From contig NZ_LR733413.1 in NCBI RefSeq assembly GCF_902506345.1, positions 2,133,893-2,197,892 of the forward strand: 64,000 nucleotides of DNA, read 5' to 3'. Source of the stretch: Flavobacterium sp. 9R. Its GTDB lineage: Bacteria > Bacteroidota > Bacteroidia > Flavobacteriales > Flavobacteriaceae. A program made the translations under genes and the position numbers. The notes below the pieces were generated by a model. The model did not search any database, was not told where the DNA came from, and saw nothing but the letters and a program-made list of their open reading frames with translations. Positions 34,117 through 43,051 of this stretch are shown here, piece after piece; positions within the stretch are counted from its first letter, which is position 1, and every line of letters begins with the position of its first letter.

Positions 34117-34143
34117 CAAACTTAAATTCTAAAAACCAAACAA
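34117..34143 (-). promoter_or_regulatory. Probable promoter of the metY leader
   Basis: On the minus strand TAAGTTTG (34124-34117) fits TAnnTTTG about 28 bases before leader 1; a TTG at 34143-34141 is 16 bases upstream, slightly short of the usual spacing. Confidence 0.5.
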
Positions 34144-34240
34144 TTAGTAAGGTTTTAAGAAATGTTTAGGCTGAAAATAACAAAATCGTGTAGATAAGAG
34201 GGTTAACCTAACATAAATCCAAAAAAAAGTTAAGATTAAT

Positions 34241-34269
34241 TTGAAATTAAAAATGGTTTCATACCTTTG
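34241..34269 (+). promoter_or_regulatory. Promoter of metK
   Basis: TTG (34241-34243), 18 bases, then TACCTTTG (34262-34269): a good Bacteroidota promoter. Transcription would start just before the SAM-II-like leader. Confidence 0.75.
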
Positions 34270-34280
34270 CGCCCGAATAC

Positions 34281-34378
34281 AGAGGAAAAATTTGAACTGA
34301 TTGCAACCTCTTCATAATGAAATATTTCATTGTGAATATCGAAAACAAACTTCGATATAAAAAATGCTAAAGCAGGAA
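34281..34378 (+). ncRNA. SAM-II-like (long-loop) riboswitch in the metK leader
   Basis: P1 is AGAGG (34281-34285) with CCTCT (34307-34311). The loop TTTGAACTGATTGCAA resembles the SAM-II L1 with its conserved UUGCAA. After two extra hairpins (AATGAAA/TTTCATT and ATCGAA/TTCGAT) comes ATAAAAAATGCTAAAGCAGG, matching the 3' SAM-II segment AUAAAugnaGCUAAAnnGG. CTG (34297-34299) can pair with CAG (34373-34375) to form the pseudoknot. The inserted hairpins make it a long-loop variant. It precedes metK, the SAM-producing enzyme, so feedback by SAM is logical. Confidence 0.75.
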
Positions 34379-34444
34379 CACTTCCCTTTAGTTTTTTACA
34401 GCAATTACAATTTCCTCGCTTAATTTTAAAATACATTTTTTATT

Positions 34445-35695
34445 ATGGCTTATTTATTTACGTCAGAGTCTGTAAGTGAAGGACATCCAGACAAAGTTGC
34501 TGATCAAATTTCAGACGCATTAATTGATAACTTTTTAGCTTTTGATGCAGACTCCAAAGTAGCATGTGAAACTTTAGTAACTACTGGCCAAGTAATTTTG
34601 GCTGGTGAAGTAAAATCAAATACGTACTTAGATGTACAACAAATTGCTCGTGATGTAATCAAAAAAATTGGGTACACCAAAAGCGAATACATGTTTGAAG
34701 CCAATTCTTGTGGTATCCTTTCTGCTATTCACGAACAATCAGCTGACATTAATCAAGGGGTTGACAGAGCGAGTAAAGAAGAGCAAGGAGCAGGTGACCA
34801 AGGAATGATGTTTGGTTACGCTACTAACGAAACCGAAAACTACATGCCATTGGCGCTTGATTTATCGCACAAATTGTTACAAGAATTAGCGATTTTGAGA
34901 CGTGAAAACAACGAAATCACGTATTTGCGTCCTGATGCTAAATCCCAAGTAACTTTAGAATACAGCGATGATAACAAACCAACTCGTATCGATGCGATTG
35001 TTATCTCTACACAACATGACGATTTTGATGAAGAAGCTGCTATGTTAGCTAAAATCAAAAAAGATATTGTTGACATTTTGATTCCTAGAATTATCGCTAA
35101 AAACCCAGAGCACGCTCATTTGTTCAATGATAAAATCCAATACCACATCAACCCAACAGGAAAATTCGTTATTGGAGGACCTCACGGAGACACTGGTTTA
35201 ACTGGAAGAAAAATCATTGTAGACACTTACGGTGGAAAAGGCGCTCACGGTGGTGGTGCATTCTCAGGAAAAGACCCAAGTAAAGTAGACCGTAGTGCAG
35301 CTTATGCTACTCGTCATATTGCTAAAAACTTAGTAGCTGCTGGTGTAGCTGACGAAATTTTAGTACAAGTTTCTTATGCAATTGGTGTAGCTAAACCAAT
35401 GGGTATTTTCATCGAAACTTACGGAACTTCAAAAGTGAATTTGACTAACGGTGAAATCGCTAAAAAAGTAGAAGAAATTTTCGATATGCGTCCTTACTTC
35501 ATCGAACAACGATTGAAATTAAGAAACCCTATTTATAGCGAAACAGCGGCTTACGGACACATGGGACGTACTCCTGAAACCGTAACCAAAACTTTTTCTG
35601 CTCCAGGTGGTTTAACTAAAACTGTGGAAGTGGAATTATTTACTTGGGAAAAATTAGATTTTGTAGACCAAGTAAAAACTGCTTTTGGATTATAA
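34445..35695 (+). CDS. metK: S-adenosylmethionine synthetase
   Basis: This 416-residue enzyme makes SAM from methionine and ATP. Family motifs: [20 protein letters not shown] (6-25), [33 protein letters not shown] and [19 protein letters not shown]. It has its own promoter and a SAM-II-like leader. Its 3' end (35662-35701) is repeated at 37530-37569 and, inverted, near 63749-63829. Confidence 0.97.
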   Translation: MAYLFTSESVSEGHPDKVADQISDALIDNFLAFDADSKVACETLVTTGQVILAGEVKSNTYLDVQQIARDVIKKIGYTKSEYMFEANSCGILSAIHEQSADINQGVDRASKEEQGAGDQGMMFGYATNETENYMPLALDLSHKLLQELAILRRENNEITYLRPDAKSQVTLEYSDDNKPTRIDAIVISTQHDDFDEEAAMLAKIKKDIVDILIPRIIAKNPEHAHLFNDKIQYHINPTGKFVIGGPHGDTGLTGRKIIVDTYGGKGAHGGGAFSGKDPSKVDRSAAYATRHIAKNLVAAGVADEILVQVSYAIGVAKPMGIFIETYGTSKVNLTNGEIAKKVEEIFDMRPYFIEQRLKLRNPIYSETAAYGHMGRTPETVTKTFSAPGGLTKTVEVELFTWEKLDFVDQVKTAFGL

Positions 35696-35701
35696 GATCA
35701 A
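35662..35701 (+). repeat. metK 3' end, direct-repeat copy 1
   Basis: These 40 bases, covering the last codons and stop of metK, match 37530-37569 at 38 of 40 positions. They are the left member of a direct-repeat pair flanking a 1.8-kb accessory block. Confidence 0.9.
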
Positions 35702-35718
35702 AGCATTTACATAAATCA

Positions 35719-35755
35719 AAAGCCTTCTTGTTGTAGTAAACAAGAAGGCTTTTTA
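35719..35755 (+). terminator. metK terminator
   Basis: AGCCTTCTTG...CAAGAAGGCT with TTTTT, 25 bases past the stop. Similar flanking DNA accompanies the inverted relic near 63.75 kb. Confidence 0.9.
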
Positions 35756-35760
35756 GTTTG

Positions 35761-36162
35761 TCATTTTATGGTTCCTTTTAGCTCTAACTTTATTATTCCA
35801 GAGGTGGAATTACTAATTACTTCGATTACTCTCAGTACCCTTCCTTTAGTCTCAGGCACAAACTGTACAACAATTGATTTTGTTTCACCACCAAGTATGG
35901 GTTTGTTTAGAATGGTTCCTTCAAAAGAAACATCATCATTAGAATCCACCTCGGTAACCACAAACAAATTTTTTGAAACATTGTTAATATGATAAACCTG
36001 CATAATTGTATCACCTACCTTAGCGGTTCCAAAATCAATCATTTTCTTATCAATAGTTGTTTTTGCGTATTTATTGAATTTTGTTTCTATTTTTATGTTT
36101 AAAAGAATAAAAACAACAAATAAAGACAATCCTATTATTACATATAATTTCTTATTTTTCAT
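35761..36162 (-). CDS. DUF1573-like protein with N-terminal membrane anchor
   Basis: This 133-residue protein has one hydrophobic helix (about 6-24) and then an immunoglobulin-like DUF1573-type domain: IDFGTAKVGDTIMQVYHINNVSKN, GGETKSIVVQFVPETKGRVL and IKLELKGTI. It is probably exposed to the periplasm. The last gene of a two-gene unit; its start overlaps the upstream gene's end by 11 bases. DUF1573 proteins in Bacteroidota often accompany small secreted peptides, and one is encoded nearby. Function unknown. Confidence 0.78.
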   Translation of the reverse strand: MKNKKLYVIIGLSLFVVFILLNIKIETKFNKYAKTTIDKKMIDFGTAKVGDTIMQVYHINNVSKNLFVVTEVDSNDDVSFEGTILNKPILGGETKSIVVQFVPETKGRVLRVIEVISNSTSGIIKLELKGTIK

Positions 36163-37108
36163 TCATATCTAATTTTACCTCAACATTTACTTTTAAATTT
36201 AAATCTGAGTCTTTTGGACCATATTTGACCGGACAAATCATCCAATCTATTTGTTTACTAATACAACGTTCCCAAGTTTGAATAGCTGAATCATTTTTGG
36301 ATCTAGCCAATCCCAAATAAGGCGCTGGCATAGTTTTCTCATCATTGAAATTTTTTAATTTTAATTTTGAGCTAATATCTTTAGGACCTAAATCATAAGG
36401 AATGCCGTATGTATTTATTATTTCTACTCCAACACATAATCCTTCTTCAGGAAAAGATATGCCAATATGATTTACATCCACCTTGAGCTCATAATTCTTA
36501 TTTTCAGGAAAAACAATTATATCATCCGTATTAATTTTGGTTCCAGGCTTTTTAAGAACTGAATTATATTCATAAAAGTTAATTTTAAAATGATTCATAA
36601 AGACATTCTTTTTAGTTCTCTTTCCTATACTCAAGATTACGGCTTTAACATATTGTTCTTCGTGAAAAGGTGTTTTTACAAGTGTACAAACTTCATAACC
36701 TGAACGCACAAGATACAAAAGTGAAGTTCCCTTTTTTATTCCAACTTTTTTGACAGTATAATTTCCTTTGGAGTTAACATCAACAACAACTTCCTTTAAT
36801 TCTTCTACATGAGGAATTAGTCTTAAATTAATCTCATAGACTTTGTCCTCAATAAAATTATTCAAATCAACTAAAACACTTTGATAACCAACACAAGAGA
36901 CTAAAAGTTTATCATTCGTGTCTTTAATGCTTATTAAAAATCTACCTAAACTATCCGATGAAAAAGATTGTTTACCACTAAGCATCGTAAAGTTCACCTT
37001 CTCAATAGGTAGATTACTATTATTATCAAGTACAACTCCCGCTAAACTCTGTGCTAATAAACAATTACTAGATAAAAGAAAAATAATCATTATAAAAGTC
37101 AGTCTCAT
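36152..37108 (-). CDS. Secreted protein with carboxypeptidase-regulatory-like domain
   Basis: This 318-residue protein has a signal peptide (residues 1-19, ending LLAQ) and a CarboxypepD_reg-like beta sandwich (about 20-100: LAGVVLDNNSNLPIEKVNF, FSSDSLGRFLISI, VSCVGYQSVLVDL). The remaining 200 residues are not recognised. There is no outer-membrane barrel, unlike most proteins with this N-terminus. It overlaps the DUF1573-like gene. The block is AT-rich and lies between duplicated metK ends, which suggests acquisition. Confidence 0.7.
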   Translation of the reverse strand: MRLTFIMIIFLLSSNCLLAQSLAGVVLDNNSNLPIEKVNFTMLSGKQSFSSDSLGRFLISIKDTNDKLLVSCVGYQSVLVDLNNFIEDKVYEINLRLIPHVEELKEVVVDVNSKGNYTVKKVGIKKGTSLLYLVRSGYEVCTLVKTPFHEEQYVKAVILSIGKRTKKNVFMNHFKINFYEYNSVLKKPGTKINTDDIIVFPENKNYELKVDVNHIGISFPEEGLCVGVEIINTYGIPYDLGPKDISSKLKLKNFNDEKTMPAPYLGLARSKNDSAIQTWERCISKQIDWMICPVKYGPKDSDLNLKVNVEVKLDMNEK

Positions 37109-37176
37109 ATTTTATTATTAAAAGAGATAAGCCAAAAAGGCTTATCTCAAGGTTCCAGAATTTAAAACATTGTCAA

Positions 37177-37368
37177 TTAACAAGGCTCTCCAGTAAGATG
37201 GTTTATACTCTCATATAAAACAATACCAAAAATAGAGATAACTGTTTTTTTCATCCATTCTCCAGCATAACACTCTCTAATTTTTTCTGCTCTAGCAGGA
37301 GTTGAAAACAACATACTTAATCCTAAAACTGCTGTTACACCTAATAATTTAAATTTATTCATTTTCAA
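37177..37368 (-). CDS. Small secreted peptide with two cysteines
   Basis: This 63-residue peptide has a clear signal sequence (MKMNKFKLLGVTAVLGLSML...ARA, cleavage after about residue 27) and a short mature part with Cys33 and a C-terminal Cys63 in LTGEPC. No known family is evident. With the DUF1573-like and carboxypeptidase-regulatory neighbours it resembles small exported peptide loci of Bacteroidota such as NVEALA types, though it lacks that motif. Met at residue 3 is an alternative start. Confidence 0.6.
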   Translation of the reverse strand: MKMNKFKLLGVTAVLGLSMLFSTPARAEKIRECYAGEWMKKTVISIFGIVLYESINHLTGEPC

Positions 37369-37529
37369 AGTTTTAATATTAATACCTACTCTTTCGTTTT
37401 TCGGTTTACACGATAAAACTACAAACGGCCGTCAGATTAATTTTACAATGTAAAGCTAAAAAAAAATGAATCAAACTAATTTTCACTAAAATAAATCAGT
37501 TTTTATTTATTAATACTTTTGCTAATATC

Positions 37530-37569
37530 TGTAGACCAAGTAAAAAATGCTTTTGGATTGTAAGATCAA
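37530..37569 (+). pseudogene. metK 3'-end relic (direct-repeat copy 2)
   Basis: The sequence reads VDQVKNAFGL-stop, against [10 protein letters not shown] in metK, and continues with the same TAAGATCAA. There is no upstream metK coding region, so this is a detached 3' end. It is followed by its own terminator. The stretch 37369-37529 holds nothing else recognised. Confidence 0.88.
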
Positions 37570-37583
37570 TTTACTATAAAAAC

Positions 37584-37617
37584 AAAAAGCCGTTTCACCA
37601 AATGAAACGGCTTTTTG
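37584..37617. terminator. Bidirectional terminator between metK relic and accD
   Basis: AGCCGTTTCA...TGAAACGGCT is a 10-bp stem with AAAAA and TTTTT on the two sides. It ends 16 bases before the accD stop and can serve both strands. Confidence 0.88.
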
Positions 37618-37632
37618 TCTGTTTAAAAATTC

Positions 37633-38487
37633 CTAACGAATTTCGTTATTCTGAATTAAATCTATATACAAATTGATTTTGTCTTTTAATTCTTTTCTTG
37701 GTGTAATGAAATCTAAGAAACCATGTTCTAAAAGAAACTCAGCCGTTTGAAAACCTTCAGGCAAATCTTTCCCAGTAGTATCTCTAACCACACGCGGTCC
37801 AGCAAATCCAATTAGTGCTCCTGGCTCAGAGATATTAATATCTCCTAACATAGCATAAGAAGCAGTTGTTCCTCCAGTTGTTGGATCTGTACACAAAGAA
37901 ATATAAGGCAATCCAGCTTCTGCTAATTGCGCTAATTTTACGGATGTTTTAGCCAATTGCATCAATGAATATGCTGCTTCCATCATACGAGCTCCTCCTG
38001 ATTTCGAAATCATTACGAATGGCAATTTGTTTTTAATCGCATGATCAATTCCTCTAGCAATTTTTTCTCCTACAACAGCCCCCATAGATCCGCCAATAAA
38101 AGCAAAATCCATACAGCAAATTACTAATTCTTTGCCTTTAGATTTTCCTACTCCGGTTCTAACAGCGTCTTTGAGTTGTGTTTTATCCATCACATCTTTT
38201 AAACGATCTGAATATTTTTTGGAGTCAACAAAATGCAAAGTATCTTTTGAGGTCATGTTTTTATCTAACTCAACGAATTCGTTGTTGTCAAATAAAATTT
38301 CAAAATAGGTAGCACTACCAATTCGAACATGAAAATCATCTTCTGGGCTCACAAATAAGTTACGAGCTAATTCATCGGCATCAATAATTTTTCCTGTAGG
38401 TGATTTGTACCAAAGTCCTTTTGGAATATCCATTTTGTCTTCGGTAGCAGTAGTAATTCCTTTTTCTTTTCTTTTAAACCAAGCCAT
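37633..38487 (-). CDS. accD: Acetyl-CoA carboxylase carboxyltransferase subunit beta
   Basis: This 284-residue crotonase-fold subunit transfers CO2 from biotin to acetyl-CoA in fatty-acid synthesis. Signatures: [38 protein letters not shown] and GFAGPRVV. The N-terminal zinc ribbon that normally has four Cys is present in outline ([10 protein letters not shown]...[15 protein letters not shown]) but all four Cys are replaced, so it cannot bind zinc there. accA is not in the window. Confidence 0.95.
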   Translation of the reverse strand: MAWFKRKEKGITTATEDKMDIPKGLWYKSPTGKIIDADELARNLFVSPEDDFHVRIGSATYFEILFDNNEFVELDKNMTSKDTLHFVDSKKYSDRLKDVMDKTQLKDAVRTGVGKSKGKELVICCMDFAFIGGSMGAVVGEKIARGIDHAIKNKLPFVMISKSGGARMMEAAYSLMQLAKTSVKLAQLAEAGLPYISLCTDPTTGGTTASYAMLGDINISEPGALIGFAGPRVVRDTTGKDLPEGFQTAEFLLEHGFLDFITPRKELKDKINLYIDLIQNNEIR

Positions 38488-38494
38488 TTATATA

Positions 38495-38600
38495 GTATTC
38501 AGTGTTCTGTAATCAAGTGTTCTGTTTAATAATCAATAAAGTGTTCAATTATCAGTTTTGATAACTGAACACTTACTATTGAAAGTGAATCACTTTTTAA
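38495..38600. repeat. AGTGTTC/GAACACT palindromic spacer
   Basis: Words CAGTGTTCTGTAATCA, AAGTGTTCAATTATCAG and the reverse TGATAACTGAACACTT alternate between fba and accD, giving an imperfect hairpin. Confidence 0.5.
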
Positions 38601-39664
38601 AGTGTATTAACATTGTTTAAGTCAGCAAATGCTTGTTCTAATCTAGCATTAAAAGTCACTTCGCTTTCTCTTAACCATTTTCTTGGGTCATAGTATTTTT
38701 TGTTTGGAGCATCAGCACCTTCTGGGTTACCAATTTGAGTTTTCAAATACTCTAAATTGTTAACCATATAGTCACGGATTCCTTCTGTGAAAGCAAATTG
38801 CAAATCAGTATCGATGTTCATTTTAATAACTCCGTATCCGATAGCTTCTCTAATTTCTTCTAAAGTAGACCCAGAACCTCCGTGGAATACAAAATCAACT
38901 GGATTATGTCCTGTGTTGAATTTTTCTTGAACATAATCTTGAGAGTTTTTCAAGATTTTTGGAGTTAATTTTACGTTTCCTGGTTTGTAAACACCGTGAA
39001 CGTTTCCAAAAGAAGCTGCAATTGTAAAACGAGGACTTACTTTTGATAATTCTTCGTATGCATAAGATACTTCAGAAGGTTGAGTGTATAATTTTGAGCT
39101 ATCAACATCAGAGTTATCCACACCATCTTCTTCTCCACCTGTAATACCCAACTCAATCTCTAAAGTCATTCCCATTTTGCTCATACGAGCTAAATAACCT
39201 TTACAGATTTCGATGTTTTCTTCAATTGGCTCTTCAGACAAGTCAATCATGTGTGAAGAAAACAATGGTTTTCCTGTAGCCGCGAAATGAGCTTCAGAAG
39301 CATCTAACAAACCATCAATCCAAGGCAACAATTTTTTTGCACAGTGGTCAGTATGTAAAATTACAGTTGCACCGTATGCTTCTGCTAAAGTGTGAATATG
39401 TTTTGCACCAGCGATTCCACCAGCGATTGCTGCTTTTTCACCTGCATTAGAAAGTCCTTTTCCTGCGTTGAATTGTGCTCCACCATTAGAGAATTGAATG
39501 ATAACAGGTGCGTTTAATTTTGCCGCTGTTTCTAAAACTCCATTGATGGTGTTTGATCCAGTTACGTTTACTGCTGGAAGCGCGAAGCCTTTCTCTTTTG
39601 CATATCTAAATATCTCTTGTACTTGGTCTCCAGTAGCAACTCCTGGTTTTATGTTGTGTGCCAT
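38597..39664 (-). CDS. fba: Class II fructose-bisphosphate aldolase
   Basis: This 355-residue zinc aldolase interconverts fructose-1,6-bisphosphate and the two triose phosphates. Metal and catalytic elements visible: LHTDHCAKK (zinc His), EIELGITGGEEDG, SFGNVHGVYKPGNVKL, FHGGSGS and MNIDTDLQFAF. Length and spacing fit the E. coli FbaA-type subgroup. It lies upstream of accD in the same direction with a 109-base palindromic spacer, so co-transcription is uncertain. Confidence 0.95.
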   Translation of the reverse strand: MAHNIKPGVATGDQVQEIFRYAKEKGFALPAVNVTGSNTINGVLETAAKLNAPVIIQFSNGGAQFNAGKGLSNAGEKAAIAGGIAGAKHIHTLAEAYGATVILHTDHCAKKLLPWIDGLLDASEAHFAATGKPLFSSHMIDLSEEPIEENIEICKGYLARMSKMGMTLEIELGITGGEEDGVDNSDVDSSKLYTQPSEVSYAYEELSKVSPRFTIAASFGNVHGVYKPGNVKLTPKILKNSQDYVQEKFNTGHNPVDFVFHGGSGSTLEEIREAIGYGVIKMNIDTDLQFAFTEGIRDYMVNNLEYLKTQIGNPEGADAPNKKYYDPRKWLRESEVTFNARLEQAFADLNNVNTL

Positions 39665-39728
39665 TTTACTTATTTTTTAAGTTATTTACTTTTTTATATG
39701 TTGAATGCAAAATTAATCATTTCTAACT

Positions 39729-42281
39729 TTAGAACGGGTAATTAATTCCAAAATTTAAGACCGATTTTGTGAAATTTAAATCTTTAAACCAACGACTTCC
39801 GATTTCGTAAGCAGGGTTATACGTCTTGAAACCTAAGTCAAAACGAACTACAAAGAAGTTAAGATCGTACCGCAATCCAAAGCCTGTACCAAGAGCCATT
39901 TCTTTTAAGTCATTCAAACTTGTAAAAGTAGCCGACTCTATTGTTACTGCATCTGATACATTCCAAATATTTCCTGCGTCTGCAAAAAAAGCACCTTTCA
40001 CACTTCCAGCAATTTTAAAACGGTACTCAGCACTTAATGCAATTTTCATATTTGCTTCATTGAAATCAAGAATCGAACCGGTGCTTCCTGGGCCTAAACT
40101 ATATGGTTGCCAAGCTCTATTATCATTGGTTCCACCAGAAAAGTAACTTCTAGAGAAAGGAACGTAGTCTGCATTGCCAAAAGGAAGAGCAATTCCGAAG
40201 AAACTTCTAAAAGCAATGATGTTTTCTTTTGAAAAATCCCAATGTTTTATGTAATCCAATTCTAGTTTTAAATATTCAGAATAGGGTAAATTGAAAATTT
40301 CGTATTGACCCGATGAATTTTTTTGCAAGTTACTGGCCTTGGCAATCAAACTCAATAAAGTTCCTGCCGATTCAATTTTTGTTTTAAATTGGTAAAAATC
40401 ATTGTCCTGAATGTCCTTTTTTGTAGATTGTGTAAACGTATAACTCGTGCCGAGAATAAAATCATTTTCGGTTAGTCTTAGTCTTCTTTCCTCAATGCTT
40501 AATACTTCTTTAAGTTTGTCTGTTGGTAAAATTAAAGTGTTGGTGTACAGAACATCATTAGTAAATCCTGTAGTACCTGAATTGATAATTAAGTTATTTT
40601 TATTGTCTACATAACTACTGTTGTTATTATAATCTTTTGCAATTTTATTTAAGGCATTGTATGATGACCCATAAACATTAAAGTAGTTGTCAGGATTCAG
40701 ATTTCGAACAAACTGCACGTTCAACAATTCTACTCGAGCAGTATTGTTGCGAATTGGATTCCAGTTGTACGTGTATAAAGCTGTAAAATTTTCTTTGTCT
40801 AGCCCAATATTTCTTTGTTTGTTAAATCCAGAGGAAATTTGTGTATAAGGAATCATTCGTTTCGGAATAATTTTATCGGTATTAAAAGGCGATAAAATTC
40901 TTGGAAAATTCAATTTTAAATTGATTCCGTATTCTGTTACATTGAAAAATGCATCATTGGGATTAGCAAAATCTTTAGATGATCCAATGTTGCCTCTAAA
41001 ACCAATTTCTAATGTTTCGGCTCTATTAAAAACATTTCGAATGGTTTCGGTGACACTAGCTCCAATACCAAAATCCTGAATGTTTGAGTGCGTTAAATCT
41101 AAGGTAGTGCTAAAGCTAAACTTTTTTCTTGGTGTTAAATAGATTTTCGCAATAAGTGATTGGGCAGTCGAGTCTTTTTTGTCTACTTCATATTGGATGC
41201 TTGGATAACCAAATATCTTTAAATTATTCAATGATCGATTAGATAAAACTGTTTTGTAATCACCAAATAGCGTTCCTTTTGTAATAAAAACAGCATCAGT
41301 GATCGCCGAAGGTTTATACTTTAGTTTGCCATGACTGAAGAGTTTAAAACCGTTGTATTCAACACTGTCGGTTACTGTTTCTGGCGGGTTTTTTTGTGAA
41401 TAATCGGTGTAGATTTTTATGTCACTTATTTTAAATAGTTTAAAAGGAATAGTATAGGTTGAGTCGTTTTTTTGATAAGAGTAATTTTTAATTATCAATT
41501 CAACATCAGCTTTGTTTTTTTTGCCGATAGTATCAATATCAAAAGTTACATTGTTGGGTTGAAAGTGATAGGCTCCGTTGTTTCTAAAATAAGTGGTGAT
41601 TCTGTTTTTTTCTTCTTCAAAATCATTGGTTTTATATTGTTTTCCTGAAAGAATAAAACTATCTTCTTTAGAAATGTTGTATAGTGAATCTAAAGCAGGT
41701 GAAGATATCGACTTAGAAATTGTGTCTAAAATAAAAGGATCTGATAAGGCAATTTTGTATTTTATTTTGGCTTTTTTAAAGCCAACTGTGTCGATACTGA
41801 AAGTAGTTTTTGCTCTAAAATAGCCGTTATTGAAATAATAGTTATTTAAACGGATAGTTGTTTTTTGAGTTTTAAGCGTGTCAATAATTACAGGCGGTTC
41901 TCCGACTTTTTTTAGAAATTGATGAATGCCTTTGTAGTAAAATGATTCTCCTAGGCGATCTACTTGTTTGGCAGATAACCACTTGGATTTTCTTTCGTAT
42001 TTGCCTGGATTGTTGGTGAATTTTGCTTGATAAGTGGAGTCAGGATTTAAATTAGCAGCATTGTATAATGCTAATCTTAATTTAAATCGACCAATAGTTC
42101 CGTTCGGATTTTGATACATCTGATCGAATGCCGTTTGATCCTTGATGGCTTTATCATTTACTAGTATTTGGTTTTTTGTTAGTAAAAATTTGCCTTCAGG
42201 AACTCGTTTTACAGCATTACATGCCGAAATAATTATTGCAATTAGAAGAAATGCAACTACTTTTGTGGAATTCTTTTTCAA
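39729..42281 (-). CDS. BamA/TamA-family outer-membrane lipoprotein (TamL-like)
   Basis: This 850-residue protein has a lipoprotein signal (IIISACNAVKRVPEG, lipid Cys at about residue 21), POTRA-like repeats in the first half (YYFNNGYFRAKTTFSIDTVG; TYFRNNGAYHFQPNNVTFDID) and a C-terminal 16-strand Omp85 barrel with RSYFSGGTNDNRAW and ending LNFGINYPF. In Bacteroidota, TamL is an outer-membrane lipoprotein partner of TamB in envelope biogenesis. It is divergent from the RNA methyltransferase gene. Confidence 0.88.
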   Translation of the reverse strand: MKKNSTKVVAFLLIAIIISACNAVKRVPEGKFLLTKNQILVNDKAIKDQTAFDQMYQNPNGTIGRFKLRLALYNAANLNPDSTYQAKFTNNPGKYERKSKWLSAKQVDRLGESFYYKGIHQFLKKVGEPPVIIDTLKTQKTTIRLNNYYFNNGYFRAKTTFSIDTVGFKKAKIKYKIALSDPFILDTISKSISSPALDSLYNISKEDSFILSGKQYKTNDFEEEKNRITTYFRNNGAYHFQPNNVTFDIDTIGKKNKADVELIIKNYSYQKNDSTYTIPFKLFKISDIKIYTDYSQKNPPETVTDSVEYNGFKLFSHGKLKYKPSAITDAVFITKGTLFGDYKTVLSNRSLNNLKIFGYPSIQYEVDKKDSTAQSLIAKIYLTPRKKFSFSTTLDLTHSNIQDFGIGASVTETIRNVFNRAETLEIGFRGNIGSSKDFANPNDAFFNVTEYGINLKLNFPRILSPFNTDKIIPKRMIPYTQISSGFNKQRNIGLDKENFTALYTYNWNPIRNNTARVELLNVQFVRNLNPDNYFNVYGSSYNALNKIAKDYNNNSSYVDNKNNLIINSGTTGFTNDVLYTNTLILPTDKLKEVLSIEERRLRLTENDFILGTSYTFTQSTKKDIQDNDFYQFKTKIESAGTLLSLIAKASNLQKNSSGQYEIFNLPYSEYLKLELDYIKHWDFSKENIIAFRSFFGIALPFGNADYVPFSRSYFSGGTNDNRAWQPYSLGPGSTGSILDFNEANMKIALSAEYRFKIAGSVKGAFFADAGNIWNVSDAVTIESATFTSLNDLKEMALGTGFGLRYDLNFFVVRFDLGFKTYNPAYEIGSRWFKDLNFTKSVLNFGINYPF

Positions 42282-42319
42282 GTGATCTTAATAAATTTAA
42301 TTCAAAAGTACATTTTTTT

Positions 42320-43051
42320 ATGGTTAGTAAAAACCAAATAAAACTTATATCGAGTTTGCATCAAAAAAAATATAGAATTGCTCATCAATTGTTTATTGCC
42401 GAAGGCGTAAAAGGTATTCATGAGTTATTGAGTTCTAATTTTGAATTGGAGCATTTATATGTAACCGTTGATGATTTTAGAACTGTAGCTTCAACGCAAA
42501 AAACGTTGATTTCTGATGCAGATTTAAAAAAAATAAGCGCATTAACTACTCCAAATACTTGTTTGGCAGTTTTTAAAATTCCTAAAGAAAAAACCATAAT
42601 TAACAATGGGCTGATTGTTGCTCTGGATACCATCAGAGATCCCGGTAATATGGGAACGATTTTAAGATTATGCGATTGGTTTGGGATCAATCAAGTAATT
42701 TGTTCAAAAGAAACTGTTGACTTATACAACCCAAAAGTAGTTCAGGCTACTATGGGCTCTATTGCAAGAGTAAATGTCAATTATTTAAACTTGAAGGATT
42801 TCTTAGAAACGACATCACTTCCCATTTATGGAACTTTTATGGATGGAGAAGATATATATAATTCTGAAATTACTAATGAGGGAATTATCATCCTAGGCAA
42901 CGAGGCTAACGGAATTTCAAAAGAAATCGAAGCATTGGTTACTAAGCGCATTACAATCCCTCGATTTGGAAATTTACAACAAACCGAAAGCTTAAATGTT
43001 GCAACTGCAACTGCAATAGTCTTGAGTGAATTTAAAAGAAGAGTGTATTAA
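42320..43051 (+). CDS. TrmH/SpoU-family RNA 2'-O-methyltransferase
   Basis: This protein of about 243 residues has the SpoU knot motifs: VALDTIRDPGNMGTILRLCDWFG, TMGSIARV, IILGNEANGIS and the C-terminal QTESLNVATATAIVLSEFKRR. It methylates ribose in rRNA or tRNA with SAM. The frame is open to 42236, but those residues have no family resemblance and overlap the divergent tamL start, so the ATG at 42320 is used. The last four bases overlap the convergent porT gene. Confidence 0.9.
   Translation: MVSKNQIKLISSLHQKKYRIAHQLFIAEGVKGIHELLSSNFELEHLYVTVDDFRTVASTQKTLISDADLKKISALTTPNTCLAVFKIPKEKTIINNGLIVALDTIRDPGNMGTILRLCDWFGINQVICSKETVDLYNPKVVQATMGSIARVNVNYLNLKDFLETTSLPIYGTFMDGEDIYNSEITNEGIIILGNEANGISKEIEALVTKRITIPRFGNLQQTESLNVATATAIVLSEFKRRVY

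Noticed and set aside
35662..37569. metK end duplication as an assembly artefact
   Set aside because: The copies differ in sequence and have different downstream terminators, so they are real diverged copies.
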